This document shows positions 25,908-34,152 of a stretch of 64,000 nucleotides of DNA, in pieces (position 1 is the first letter of the stretch; each line of letters begins with the position of its first letter). The stretch is from Nonomuraea montanisoli. Lineage in GTDB: Bacteria > Actinomycetota > Actinomycetes > Streptosporangiales > Streptosporangiaceae. The notes under the pieces were generated by a model that did no database searches, was not told the origin of the DNA, and was given only the letters and a program-made list of their open reading frames with translations. The position numbers were made by a program, and so were the translations under genes. The stretch spans positions 124,001 through 188,000 of the forward strand of contig NZ_JABWGN010000014.1 in the NCBI RefSeq assembly GCF_013363975.1. Reading direction: 5' to 3'.

Positions 25908-27290
25908 TCAGACGACCTTGTAGCCGGCGACGTCGGGCTCCTGCGGCGCGATGGGCACCGGCACGTCCCGCGCCAGCCGTCTCAGCACGTACACGGTGGC
26001 GACGGTCAGCACCACGTACACCGCCGAGACCAGCGCGAAGCCGTACACCAGTCCGGGCGCCGGATTGACGGCGTCGACGGTGCGCAGCACGCGGAACACG
26101 GTCCACGGCTGGCGCCCCACCTCGGTGACGACCCAGCCGGCCTCCAGGGCCACCACCGCCGCCACCCCCGACACCGCCGCGGCGCGCGCGAACCACGCCG
26201 TGCGCGGGATGTCGCGCCGCCGCCACCACGACACGGCCAGCCATGCGGCGAGCAGCAGCAGCGCCGAGCCCATGCCCACCATGATCTGGAAGCCCCAGTG
26301 GACGACGTTGACGGGCGGCCGGTCGGCGGGCGGGATCACGTTCAGGCCCTGGATGGCGGCGTGGGGGTCCCAGTGGGCCAGCAGCGACAGCCCGTACGGG
26401 ATCTCCAGGGCGTACTTCAGCTCGCCGTCGACCGCGATGCCGCCCAGGTGCAGCGGCACCCCGCGGCCCGAGGCGAACACGCCCTCCATGGCGGCCAGCT
26501 TGACCGGCTGGTAGTCGGCCACGAAGTGCGCGGCCCAGTCGCCCACGCCGATCTGGAACGGCGTGACGATCGCCGCCACGGTCATCGGCAGCAGCAGCCC
26601 CAGCCGGTGGTAGCGGTCGCGCCGGCCGCGCAGCATCGCCACCGCGTACACGCTCGCCATGCCGTACCCGGCGACCATGAACGCCGCCAGGATCATGTGC
26701 ACGGTCTGGGGCGGCGTCGCCGGGTTGAACATCGCCGCCCACGGGCTCACGGCCACCACCTTGCCGTCGCGCAGCGCGAACCCGGTGGGCTGCTGCATCC
26801 ACGCGTTCGCGGTGACGACGAAGAAGGCGCTGGCCACGCCCGCGAGGACGATCGGCACGCCGGACAGCAGGTGCTTGCCGGGCGACAGCCGGTCCCAGGC
26901 GTACAGGTAGACGCCGATGAAGATCGCCTCGATGAAGAACGCGATGCCCTCCAGCGAGAACGGCAGCCCGATGACCTCGCCGTACGTGCCCATGAGCCCC
27001 GGCCACAGCAGGCCCATCTCGAACGACAGGATGGTGCCCGACACGGCGCCCACGGCGAACAGCACGCCCATGGCCTTGGCCCACCGCCGGGCCAGCAGCC
27101 GGTAGTGGACGTCCCCGGTGCGGTGGCCCCGCCACTCGGCCAGCAGGGTGATCGCCGGCATGCCCACCCCGAGGCAGGCCAGGACGATGTGCCAGCCCAG
27201 GGAGAGCGCCATCTGCATCCGCGCGGCGCCGAGGTCGGCCGGGGTGGCGGGCCCGGCGGCGCTCACGGCGGCGAGAAGGGGAGTGACCAT
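25908..27290 (-). CDS. cydA: cytochrome bd oxidase subunit I
   Basis: A 460-residue, nine-helix CydA. Haem ligand region LSLGWHIVLAC (H34), the second His in PQTVHMILAAFMVAGY, and the conserved EVGRQPWTVFRVLRT are seen. At 460 residues it is shorter than the E. coli protein, consistent with a short Q-loop. ATG at 27290 follows GGAG. First gene of a two-gene cydAB unit. Confidence 0.95.
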   Translation of the reverse strand: MVTPLLAAVSAAGPATPADLGAARMQMALSLGWHIVLACLGVGMPAITLLAEWRGHRTGDVHYRLLARRWAKAMGVLFAVGAVSGTILSFEMGLLWPGLMGTYGEVIGLPFSLEGIAFFIEAIFIGVYLYAWDRLSPGKHLLSGVPIVLAGVASAFFVVTANAWMQQPTGFALRDGKVVAVSPWAAMFNPATPPQTVHMILAAFMVAGYGMASVYAVAMLRGRRDRYHRLGLLLPMTVAAIVTPFQIGVGDWAAHFVADYQPVKLAAMEGVFASGRGVPLHLGGIAVDGELKYALEIPYGLSLLAHWDPHAAIQGLNVIPPADRPPVNVVHWGFQIMVGMGSALLLLAAWLAVSWWRRRDIPRTAWFARAAAVSGVAAVVALEAGWVVTEVGRQPWTVFRVLRTVDAVNPAPGLVYGFALVSAVYVVLTVATVYVLRRLARDVPVPIAPQEPDVAGYKVV

Positions 27291-27394
27291 GTGTCATCTC
27301 CTGCTTGGGAACCGGGACCGGGACCGGTCCCTGGCAACCCGATCCCTATCCCCACCCAGGACGGACGACACCGGCACGCACCGCTTTTTGCCCT

Positions 27395-27414
27395 GTACTG
27401 CGAGAGCTCAGTAC
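27395..27414 (-). promoter_or_regulatory. inverted repeat upstream of cydA
   Basis: GTACTG (27395-27400) and CAGTAC (27409-27414) form a perfect inverted repeat with an 8-base centre, about 105 bases upstream of the cydA start. It is a possible operator for the oxidase genes, but it also lies close to the 3' end of the broken deaminase gene. The cognate regulator is not identified. Confidence 0.4.
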
Positions 27415-27448
27415 TCCGAGAGGAGGAACACCTCCGTACCGGCTCGAT

Positions 27449-27856
27449 CTACCCGGCGGCGGGCCACTCGTGGTGCGGAGGCAGCTCCCTGAGCGGGGCG
27501 GAACGGTCGCGGCCCAGAACGACCTCGGTGTCGAGATCGGCCTGGTCGATCTGGCGGATGAACTCGCGGCAGCGCCCGCACGGCGGCAGCACGTGCAGGA
27601 CGCCCTCCTCGCTGCGCCAGACCGCCAAGATCCGGGCGACGCGCTGCTCTCGGGCGGTGACCATGGCGGCGATGGCCGCGTGCTCGGAGCAGAATCCCAT
27701 GCCTCAGGGCGTGTCGACGCACACGCCGGAGTAGAGGCTGCCCTGGACGGTGACCAGGGTCGAGGCCACCTGGCCAGAGGTCATGTGACCTGACTCGCGC
27801 CGGTGCAGCACCGCCTGAGCCGAGGCGATGAGGTCGTCGTTCGAGAGCAGGGCCAT
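27449..27856 (-). pseudogene. cytidine deaminase gene interrupted by in-frame TGA
   Basis: One frame of 136 codons, starting MALLSNDDLIASAQAVLHRR at 27856, reads as a cytidine deaminase. Codon 51 (27706-27704) is TGA, in SGVCVDTP-stop-GMGFCSEHAA, where relatives usually have Cys or Ser. The catalytic half beyond the stop is intact: CSEHAA with the shuttle Glu and LPPCGRCREF with two zinc cysteines. An ATG two codons after the stop (27700) could allow restart. A point mutation is the simplest reading; UGA readthrough or selenocysteine is possible but no clear SECIS hairpin was found. Confidence 0.7.
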
Positions 27857-27958
27857 GCGACGGACCGTACCCTCCTTTCCGCGGGACGGCTTTCCGCGGG
27901 ACGGCGCGGTCCTGCGGCTGCTTCGTGACGCGCGTCCCCTGAACCCGACCCACCGGAG

Positions 27959-28513
27959 GTGGTTCACCTGATCACGCCCGACGACTTCGTCGTGATCACC
28001 GGCGGACCCGGCGCCGGCAAGACCACGCTGATCGAGGCCCTGCGCGCCGCCGGTCACGCCTGCGTCGCCGAGGCGGGCCGGGCGATCATCCGCGACCAGG
28101 TCGCGATCGGCGGCCGGGCCCTGCACCAGGGCGACACGGCGCTGTTCGCCGAGGTCATGCTGGCCTGGGAGATGCGCTCGCACCACGAGGCGCGCGCCCT
28201 GCCCGGCCCGGTGTTCTTCGACCGCGGCGTCACCGACCTGGTCGGCTACCACCTCCTGCTGGACCGCCCCGTCCCGCCCCACGTGTCGGCCGCCGCCGGC
28301 CTCTTCCGCTACCACCGCCGCGTGTTCGCCGCCCCGCCGTGGCCCGAGATCTACTCCCACGACGCCGAACGCCGCCAGGACCTCGACGAGGCGGTGCGGA
28401 CGCACGACGCCATGGTGGAGGCGTACGGGCGGCACGGGTACGAGGTGATCCCCCTGCCCAGGGCGGACGTGGCCGCCCGCGTCGCCTTCGTCCTGGAGCG
28501 CCTGCGCCGCTGA
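27959..28513 (+). CDS. P-loop AAA-family ATPase (AAA_28)
   Basis: A 184-residue kinase-like protein. Walker A is VVITGGPGAGKTTLIEAL near residue 11-28; VFFDRGVTDLVGYHLL serves as the DRG motif, and YEVIPLPRADVAARVAFVLE closes the fold. This matches the AAA_28 family of uncertain substrate. The start is unclear: GTG at 27959 overlaps the GGAGG sequence, whereas CTG at 27968 would sit 8 bases after it. Confidence 0.85.
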   Translation: MVHLITPDDFVVITGGPGAGKTTLIEALRAAGHACVAEAGRAIIRDQVAIGGRALHQGDTALFAEVMLAWEMRSHHEARALPGPVFFDRGVTDLVGYHLLLDRPVPPHVSAAAGLFRYHRRVFAAPPWPEIYSHDAERRQDLDEAVRTHDAMVEAYGRHGYEVIPLPRADVAARVAFVLERLRR

Positions 28514-28533
28514 GGAGCCACGCCGGCGGTGGG

Positions 28534-29352
28534 TCAACGCTTCTCGATGAAGGCGAGCAGGTCGCCGTTGAGCTGGTCGCGGTGGCTGACGAACAGGCCG
28601 TGGCCGGCGGTCGGGTACTCGTGGTAGACGGCGCCGGGGATCATCTTGGCGGTGCGGCGGCCGGTGACGTCGATGGGCGCGGAGAAGTCGGCCGCACCGT
28701 GGATGACCAGCGTGGGGAGCTTGATCTCGGGCAGGGTGGCCCGGTGGTCGAAGCTCACCACGTTGCGCTGGGCCTGGCGCACCGCCCACGGCGAGACCTC
28801 CAGGCACTGGCGCATGGTGAAGTCGACCTGCGCCGGGGAGACGTCGTTGCCCAGGTGGGTGGCGAAGAACGCCTGGGCCTGCCGGGCCAGCCACTTGGGC
28901 CGGTCGGCGTCGAGCGCGGCGATCGACGCGTCCAGCAGGGCGCCGGGGATCCCCTCGGGGTTGTCGTCGGTCTGCCGCATGAACGGCAGCATGGCCGAGA
29001 TGAGCGCGATCCGCTCGATCCGCTCGTCGCCGTGCCGGTGCAGGTACCGGGCGATCTCGGCGCCGCCCATCGAGTGGCCCACCAGGATCACGTCGCGCAG
29101 GTCGAGCAGCTCGATCAGCTCGGCCAGGTCGTCGGCCGCGGTGTCCATGTCGTAACCGGTGCTGGGACGGTCGGAACGGCCGTGGCCGCGGCGGTCGAGG
29201 GCGATGCAACGGTAGCCCTGCTCCACGAAGTACGGGATCTGGTACTCCCACATGTCGGCGCAGAGCATCGCGCTGGCCACGAACACGATCGGCCGGCCCT
29301 GGCCGTAGTCCTCGTAGGCCAGGCGGGTGCCGTCATTCGTCGCGAAGAACAT
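28534..29352 (-). CDS. alpha/beta hydrolase (non-haem chloroperoxidase-like)
   Basis: A 272-residue hydrolase from ATG at 29352, after AAGGGG. It shows FFATNDGTRLAYEDYGQGRP, the nucleophile elbow LVGHSMGGAEIARY, an acid in HGAADFSAPI and the histidine in TAGHGLFVSH. This pattern fits the chloroperoxidase/esterase branch. Its substrate is unknown. The gene ends just after the convergent P-loop ATPase gene. Confidence 0.87.
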   Translation of the reverse strand: MFFATNDGTRLAYEDYGQGRPIVFVASAMLCADMWEYQIPYFVEQGYRCIALDRRGHGRSDRPSTGYDMDTAADDLAELIELLDLRDVILVGHSMGGAEIARYLHRHGDERIERIALISAMLPFMRQTDDNPEGIPGALLDASIAALDADRPKWLARQAQAFFATHLGNDVSPAQVDFTMRQCLEVSPWAVRQAQRNVVSFDHRATLPEIKLPTLVIHGAADFSAPIDVTGRRTAKMIPGAVYHEYPTAGHGLFVSHRDQLNGDLLAFIEKR

Positions 29353-29509
29353 CTCGTTGCCCCTTATGTGGTGGTGCGGGTGGGTGTTGGTGCTTATGGG
29401 ACTAGTTTTGCGTGGTGGAGGTATGCGTGCCAATTACGCGCCAGGTAAGCGGCTGGCGCTCTTCGGTCGTCGCGCCGAGGCGCACGGCTATGGGCGGTCG
29501 ATCGAGTGC

Positions 29510-29750
29510 TGTCCCTGCGGCGCCCCGCGCCCCCGCGCCCCTGCCTCCCTGCGACCTTGCGTCCCTGCGGCGTTCCACGTCCCCGCAGCCCTGCGTCCCT
29601 GCGTCGCCACCCCCGCAGCCCTGCGTCCCTGCGGCGTCCCACGTCCCCGCAGCCCTGCGCCCCCGCGTCGCCACGTCCCCAGTCCCCACGTCCCCGCAGC
29701 ACTGCGCACCCACATCGCCGTGTCCCCACATCGCCGTCTCGCCGCGTCAC
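29510..29750. repeat. degenerate tandem repeats rich in CCCTGCG and CCCCGC
   Basis: Imperfect units such as GTCCCTGCGGCGT, CCACGTCCCCGCAGC and CCTGCGTCCCTGCG alternate for about 240 bases. Every frame on each strand gives short repeating peptides (Gly/Thr/Arg or Pro/Ser/Cys). It looks like expanded low-complexity DNA and lacks the spacer regularity of a CRISPR array. Confidence 0.65.
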
Positions 29751-29858
29751 GAGCAGCCACGTCGGAGCAGCATGCACGCGAGTGTGCGGCGGCCGGGCTG
29801 GGCGGCGGGCGCTTGACCGGCGTAGGGTCACGCCTGCGCCCGAGCCGATCATGCGCAC

Positions 29859-29882
29859 ACGGGCATACGGGCATACGGGCAT
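29859..29882. repeat. ACGGGCAT tandem triplet
   Basis: Three exact 8-base copies of ACGGGCAT follow each other, 43 bases before the TetR gene end. The unit length is not a multiple of three, so it is not part of a reading frame. Confidence 0.7.
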
Positions 29883-29925
29883 GGATATGCAGCACATAGG
29901 CGCATGGGTGGCCACGTGGTCAAGG

Positions 29926-30600
29926 TCACGATGATGGGCCGTAGTGGGAGAGGAAGACCTCGACCGCCGAGGTGACGACCGGCGTCAGCTCACGTTCGTC
30001 GAAGGCCCGCTCAGGCAGCATGGTGCGGACGAGCTGGGGCGCGCCGATCGCCATGGCGATGAGCTGGCGCGCGGCGAGCGGCGCGTCGGGAACGTGCAGG
30101 CGGCCCTTGACGTGCAACTTGGCCAGTTCGTCCTCCAACGGACGGTTGAGCTGGTCGTCGGTGATCTGGAACCACAGCCGTCCCAGCTCGGGGAAGCGGC
30201 CGATCTCGCCGATGACCAGCCGCCGCAGGCGCAGCAGGTCCTCATCCAGCAGGGCACGCGCCCAGCGGCCCAGGTAGCCGCTCAGGGCGGCCCGCAGATC
30301 GGGCGACCTGGACATCTCACAAGGAGGCGTACCGAGCTCGGCGTAGGCATCCCTGAGCGCGCCCCCGATGACGGCCAGAAAGAGCCGTTCCTTGTTGCCG
30401 AAATGGCTGTAGAGCGTGGGTTTGGACACCTTGGAGCGCGCGGTGATCGCGTCCATGGAGGCGGCGGCGTAGCCGACCTTGAGGAACTCCTCGCGGGCCG
30501 CCTCGATGATCGCCTTCCTTCGGCCCACCGATGCGCGTGCGGGCACGGCGACGATCGGAATGCCGTCCTGGTCCACCTCGTCCGTCATGGGGACGAGCAT
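29926..30600 (-). CDS. TetR/AcrR family repressor
   Basis: A 224-residue regulator. The helix-turn-helix lies at about residues 28-75 (RRKAIIEAAREEFLKVGYAA, MDAITARSKVSKPTLYSHFG). The C-terminal half is of the AefR-like TetR type. ATG at 30600 is used; an ATG four codons later is possible and neither has a clear ribosome-binding site. Divergent from the MFS exporter at 30709 with a palindromic operator between. Confidence 0.87.
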   Translation of the reverse strand: MLVPMTDEVDQDGIPIVAVPARASVGRRKAIIEAAREEFLKVGYAAASMDAITARSKVSKPTLYSHFGNKERLFLAVIGGALRDAYAELGTPPCEMSRSPDLRAALSGYLGRWARALLDEDLLRLRRLVIGEIGRFPELGRLWFQITDDQLNRPLEDELAKLHVKGRLHVPDAPLAARQLIAMAIGAPQLVRTMLPERAFDERELTPVVTSAVEVFLSHYGPSS

Positions 30601-30688
30601 AAACTACACCGTTTAGTTGCGATGTACGCCACTCTCTGTTGACCTCAACCGCACTTGCGGTTCTAGCGTTCTGACTAAACGGTTTAGT
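30601..30688. promoter_or_regulatory. divergent promoter with ACTAAACGGTTTAGT operator
   Basis: A perfect 15-base palindrome, ACTAAAC-G-GTTTAGT, spans 30674-30688. A weaker copy, AACTACACCGTTTAGTT, lies at 30602-30618 beside the TetR start. TTGACC (30639-30644) and TAGCGT (30664-30669), 19 bases apart, could serve the exporter gene, placing the operator over its start of transcription. Repression of both genes by the adjacent TetR protein is inferred. Confidence 0.65.
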
Positions 30689-30708
30689 AAAGATGTGGGA
30701 GTGGAACC

Positions 30709-32391
30709 ATGCCATCAGCACGACGACTAGGTCCGGCGCTCGCCTTGCTGGCGTTCGCCCAGTTGATCGTCTCGCTCGACTACAACATCGTCTACGTCGC
30801 ACTCCCCGCGATCGGCGCCGATCTCGGTTTCTCCCCGCAGTCCCTGCAGGTGGTCGTCAGCGCGTATGTCGTCGCCTTCGGCGGGGCCCTGCTGCTGGGC
30901 GGCCGGATGTCGGATCTGCTGGGCCGGCGCCGCATGTTCGTGCTCGGGCTGGCGCTGTACGGAGTGTCGTCGCTCGTGGGAGGGCTGGCCGGCACTCAGT
31001 GGGCGCTCGTGGCCGCCCGCGCCGTGCAGGGACTGGGCGGGGCCGTCCTCTTCCCCGCCACCCTCTCCCTGATCAACACGATCTTCGCCGAAGGCGCCGC
31101 GCGCAATCGCGCCCTGGGCGTGTGGGCCACCGCCGGCGCGGTCGGCATGACATTGGGTTCGCTGCTCGGCGGCCTGCTCACGCAGGCGTTCGGCTGGGAG
31201 TCCGTCTTCTTCGTCAACGCGCCGATGGCCGGACTCGCCATCGTGCTCGCCTTCCCGCTGATCACCCCCGACCAGGCCCGGGCGGCGCACCGCCGCTTCG
31301 ACGTGCCCGGCGCCCTGACCGGCAGCATCGGCGTCACCGCCCTGGTGTTCGCGCTCGTCCGAGGCCCGGAGGCCGGATGGGGGTCGGTCCCGGTGGTGAT
31401 CGCGGCGGTGCTCGCCGCCGTGGCGCTGGCCGCCTTCATCACCGTCGAACGCCGCAGCCGCGATCCGCTCATGCCGCTGCGGCTGTTCGCCAACCGCCAC
31501 CTGAGCGCCGGGATGGCCACCATGTTCCTGTTCATGGGGACGTTCGGCAGCCTGCTGTACTTCCAGACCGTCTACTTCCAGAACGTCCACGGCTACAGCG
31601 CCCTGCAGACCGGACTCGCCTTCGTGGTTCCCATGGTCGCCGTGCTGGTCGGCTCCAACGCGGGCGGGCGCCTGGTCACCCGTCTCGGCGTCCGCGCCGC
31701 CCTGACCCTGGGGTCGGTGCTCGGCGCGGCCGGGACGCTGCTGCTCGCCCTGCCGATGAGCCCTTCCGGTTCTTTCCTCACCCTCGTTCCCGGCCTCGTC
31801 ATCCTCTCCCTGGGCCAGGGCGTCGCCTACACCACGATGTTCGCCGCCGCCTCGATCGGCGTCGCACCCGAGGACCAGGGCATCGCCTCGGGCATGGCCT
31901 CCACCGGCCAGCAGGTCGGCTCCGCCGTCGGCCTGGCCGTCCTGGTGGCCGTCGCCAACGCCGGCACCGACGGCCTGACCGGAGCCGCTCTGCGCGCGGC
32001 GACCAGCGACGGCCTGCGGACGGCCGTCCTCATCGCCGCGGCCGGCATCGCGGGACTGGCCGTGCTGGCCACCGCCTTCAAGCGCGCATCCACCAGGCAC
32101 ACGCCCGTTGAGAGCACCCCGGTCGAGAGCACCCCCTTCCAGAGCACCCCGGTCGAGAGCACCCCGGTCAGGGGCACGCCGTTCGAGAGCACCCCGGTCA
32201 AGGGCACACCGTTCGAGAGCACGCCGTTCGAGAGCACGCCGTTCGAGAGCACGCCGTTCGAGAGCACGCCGTTCGAGAGCACGCCGTTCGAGAGCACGTC
32301 GTTCGAAGGCACGTCGGAGACGGCGTCGTCGCTCGATGCTGGTGGCACGAGCGCCGAGCGGCTGGATGCCGACGGATCGCTGATGTCGTAG
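30709..32391 (+). CDS. MFS exporter, DHA2 type, with pentapeptide-repeat C-terminal tail
   Basis: A 560-residue, 14-helix exporter: LIVSLDYNIVYVALPAIG in helix 1, GGRMSDLLGRRRMFVLGLAL as motif A, and GAVGMTLGSLLGGLLT as motif C. The membrane part ends near residue 460. It is followed by a hydrophilic tail of 14 five-residue units, mostly TPFES or TPVES, then a Ser/Ala/Asp-rich end. The tail is not a normal part of the family. Divergent from its likely TetR repressor. Confidence 0.9.
   Translation: MPSARRLGPALALLAFAQLIVSLDYNIVYVALPAIGADLGFSPQSLQVVVSAYVVAFGGALLLGGRMSDLLGRRRMFVLGLALYGVSSLVGGLAGTQWALVAARAVQGLGGAVLFPATLSLINTIFAEGAARNRALGVWATAGAVGMTLGSLLGGLLTQAFGWESVFFVNAPMAGLAIVLAFPLITPDQARAAHRRFDVPGALTGSIGVTALVFALVRGPEAGWGSVPVVIAAVLAAVALAAFITVERRSRDPLMPLRLFANRHLSAGMATMFLFMGTFGSLLYFQTVYFQNVHGYSALQTGLAFVVPMVAVLVGSNAGGRLVTRLGVRAALTLGSVLGAAGTLLLALPMSPSGSFLTLVPGLVILSLGQGVAYTTMFAAASIGVAPEDQGIASGMASTGQQVGSAVGLAVLVAVANAGTDGLTGAALRAATSDGLRTAVLIAAAGIAGLAVLATAFKRASTRHTPVESTPVESTPFQSTPVESTPVRGTPFESTPVKGTPFESTPFESTPFESTPFESTPFESTPFESTSFEGTSETASSLDAGGTSAERLDADGSLMS
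32101..32310 (+). repeat. 15-bp minisatellite, 14 copies, inside the exporter gene
   Basis: Fourteen head-to-tail 15-base units encode TP(V/F)ES and variants (TPFQS, TPVRG, TPVKG, TSFEG). Five consecutive copies, 32221-32295, are identical (ACGCCGTTCGAGAGC), which signals recent expansion. Copy changes would lengthen or shorten the tail without shifting frame. Confidence 0.92.
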
Positions 32392-32769
32392 GCGGAGAAG
32401 CCGCTTCGACGTCGCCGAGCCGCTGTGGGGGTGTGGGTGGCCCGTTGCGGAGATGCGCCTGCTCGATCAGAAACAGGATCATGATGCGATCTCCGCTCGC
32501 GGGCCGCGTGCCTGCCCCGGCCCCGGCGACGTTGATCACTACCGTGTTGATCGGCGTCCTCGCGCGCACGGGCTGCGCCGGCCACGACGACACCGACATC
32601 CTGGACGGCCGCTGCACTTTCGGCCCGGAATTCATCCTGAGCGGCCTGGCCCGTCCAGCACGACCTCAGTCGATCAGGAGAAGCATAGGTTGGGTGCCCA
32701 GCCTGCGATGAGTTCCGGCGCTCCATCAGGTCTCCACTCCGGTACGCGCCCACGACCAAGGAGGAGTTC
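32392..32769. other. intergenic interval without a supported gene
   Basis: A frame at 32433-32711 (+) and one overlapping on the minus strand exist, but neither has a ribosome-binding site, known motif or the codon bias of nearby genes. A run LITTVLIGVLARTGCAG looks like a lipoprotein signal but its start is not supported. Possibly a decayed gene. Confidence 0.4.
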
Positions 32770-33324
32770 ATGGGCAAGGTCATCTACTGGATGAACACCT
32801 CGATCGACGGTTATATCGAGGATCCTGACGGTGGCATGGACTTCCTGGACCCGGCCGAGGACTTTCACCAGGCGGCGAACGACGAGGTGCGCCGGATCGC
32901 GGCGTTCCTGTTCGGGCGGCGGCTGTACGAGGCGATGGAGAAGCCCTGGACGCAGGACCTCGGCGGGGAAGGCGCCCCGGCCATCGAGCGGGAGTTCGCC
33001 CAGCTCTACAAGCAGACGCCGCGGTACGTCTTCTCCGACACCCTCCAGACCGTCCCCGATGGGGTCACGATCGTCCGTCGCAAGGACGCCGTGTCCGTGG
33101 TGACGCGTCTCAAGCAGGAGATCGACGGCACCCTCCAGCTCGGCGGCCCCGAGTTGGCAGCCTCCCTGCTGGACCTGATCGACGAGTTCTGGGTATGCGC
33201 GTTCCCCGTGATCATCGGGGGCGGGAAGCCGTACCTGCCGGTTAAGGAAGAACTGCGGCTGCGCCTGGTCGAGCACCGTTCCTTCGCGTCGGGAATCATG
33301 TTCCGGCGCTACGTGCGCCCCTGA
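32770..33324 (+). CDS. dihydrofolate reductase-like (RibD C-terminal) protein
   Basis: A 184-residue protein, ATG preceded by AAGGAGGAG at ideal distance. It starts KVIYWMNTSIDGYIEDPDGG, continues with FLFGRRLYEAME, and ends in the Rossmann-type group LQLGGPELAASLLDLIDEF and PVIIGGGKPYLP, all of the RibD_C family. These reductases use NAD(P)H; the substrate here is unknown and a folate role is not implied. Confidence 0.88.
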   Translation: MGKVIYWMNTSIDGYIEDPDGGMDFLDPAEDFHQAANDEVRRIAAFLFGRRLYEAMEKPWTQDLGGEGAPAIEREFAQLYKQTPRYVFSDTLQTVPDGVTIVRRKDAVSVVTRLKQEIDGTLQLGGPELAASLLDLIDEFWVCAFPVIIGGGKPYLPVKEELRLRLVEHRSFASGIMFRRYVRP

Positions 33325-33341
33325 CCGACCAGGAGCGGGCC

Positions 33342-33378
33342 CGGGCGTACCCACGAGGGGCCAGTGGCAGTACGCCCG
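33342..33378. terminator. hairpin between convergent genes
   Basis: CGGGCGTAC (33342-33350) pairs perfectly with GTACGCCCG (33370-33378) over a 19-base loop. It lies between the ends of the reductase and acetyltransferase genes. There is no T-run, so function as a terminator is only suggested. Confidence 0.35.
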
Positions 33379-33448
33379 CGCATGCCGCGTCACCGCTCCT
33401 CGCCAGGCCGACCAGACGATCCGGCGGATCCGGCAGATCCGCCGTCCG

Positions 33449-34033
33449 CTACGAGGTGACCGTCCTCGTCGCTGTCATCGAGGAAGGGCTGCGATCAGCG
33501 GCATCGAGAGCGATCCAGTAACGGCGCTTGATCCCGATCTCGGTGCTGCGCACGTCTTCCAGGACACCGCCGTTGCGTTCGATGGTGCGCGCCGAGCCGA
33601 GGTTGCCGTCGTCACAGGTGAGCAGAACCCGGTCCAGACCGAGCGCCGGCGCCTTCCGCAGAACCTCTCCCAGCGCCCACGTGGCCAGTCCGCGCCTTCG
33701 TGCGGAAGGCCGAATGCTGTAGCCGATGTTTCCGCCGCCTTCCAGCAGAAAGGCGTTCACATAATGTCGGAGGTCGATGGCTCCGAGGTAGCTCTCGCCG
33801 TCGGCGATCCACCAGTGGGTGGCGTGGACGCGCCCTTCTCCGACAGGCATCGACCGGTCCGACTGCCGGCGCAGTCGCTCGACCCACGAGGCGAACCCTT
33901 CCGGGCTGTCGAGGTCGTCGTCACCGACCAGACGCAGGCCGGCGCCGTCCTGGTGGGCACGGGGCTGCCACTCGTCCCGCGCCGCTAGCCACGAGGAGTG
34001 CAGCCGTTCCGTAGGAGCGATCAGTTCGGTCAC
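33449..34033 (-). CDS. GNAT family N-acetyltransferase
   Basis: A 194-residue protein with GTG start at 34033. The acetyl-CoA loop is IRPSARRRGLATWALGEVLR, followed by DRVLLTCDDGNLGSARTIERNGG, the usual motif A/B order of GNAT enzymes. HYVNAFLLEGGGNIGYS precedes it. Resembles Rim-like acetyltransferases; the acceptor is unknown. Confidence 0.87.
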   Translation of the reverse strand: MTELIAPTERLHSSWLAARDEWQPRAHQDGAGLRLVGDDDLDSPEGFASWVERLRRQSDRSMPVGEGRVHATHWWIADGESYLGAIDLRHYVNAFLLEGGGNIGYSIRPSARRRGLATWALGEVLRKAPALGLDRVLLTCDDGNLGSARTIERNGGVLEDVRSTEIGIKRRYWIALDAADRSPSSMTATRTVTS

Positions 34034-34152
34034 GCGAGGGACGATAACACCCGCATCCCTACATGATCAGTGCGGCGAGTGAGCGACCACAGCCTTGATC
34101 CACCTTCGCCACGCAGGGCTTTCAGATCGCGACCATGCTCTTGTGAGGCCAC

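Larger units (their letters stand above)
29353..29925. other. gene-free interval with repeat DNA
   Basis: No convincing gene is seen over 573 bases. Open frames on both strands are only low-complexity readings of the repeat DNA described separately. The interval separates the hydrolase start from the 3' end of a TetR gene. Confidence 0.6.

Noticed and set aside
29402..29934. Several long overlapping frames in both directions over the repeat region
   Set aside because: They translate only the repeat units into low-complexity peptides, lack ribosome-binding sites and known domains, and exist in many frames at once.
32101..32310. CRISPR-like array
   Set aside because: The 15-bp units are contiguous without spacers and continue the exporter reading frame.
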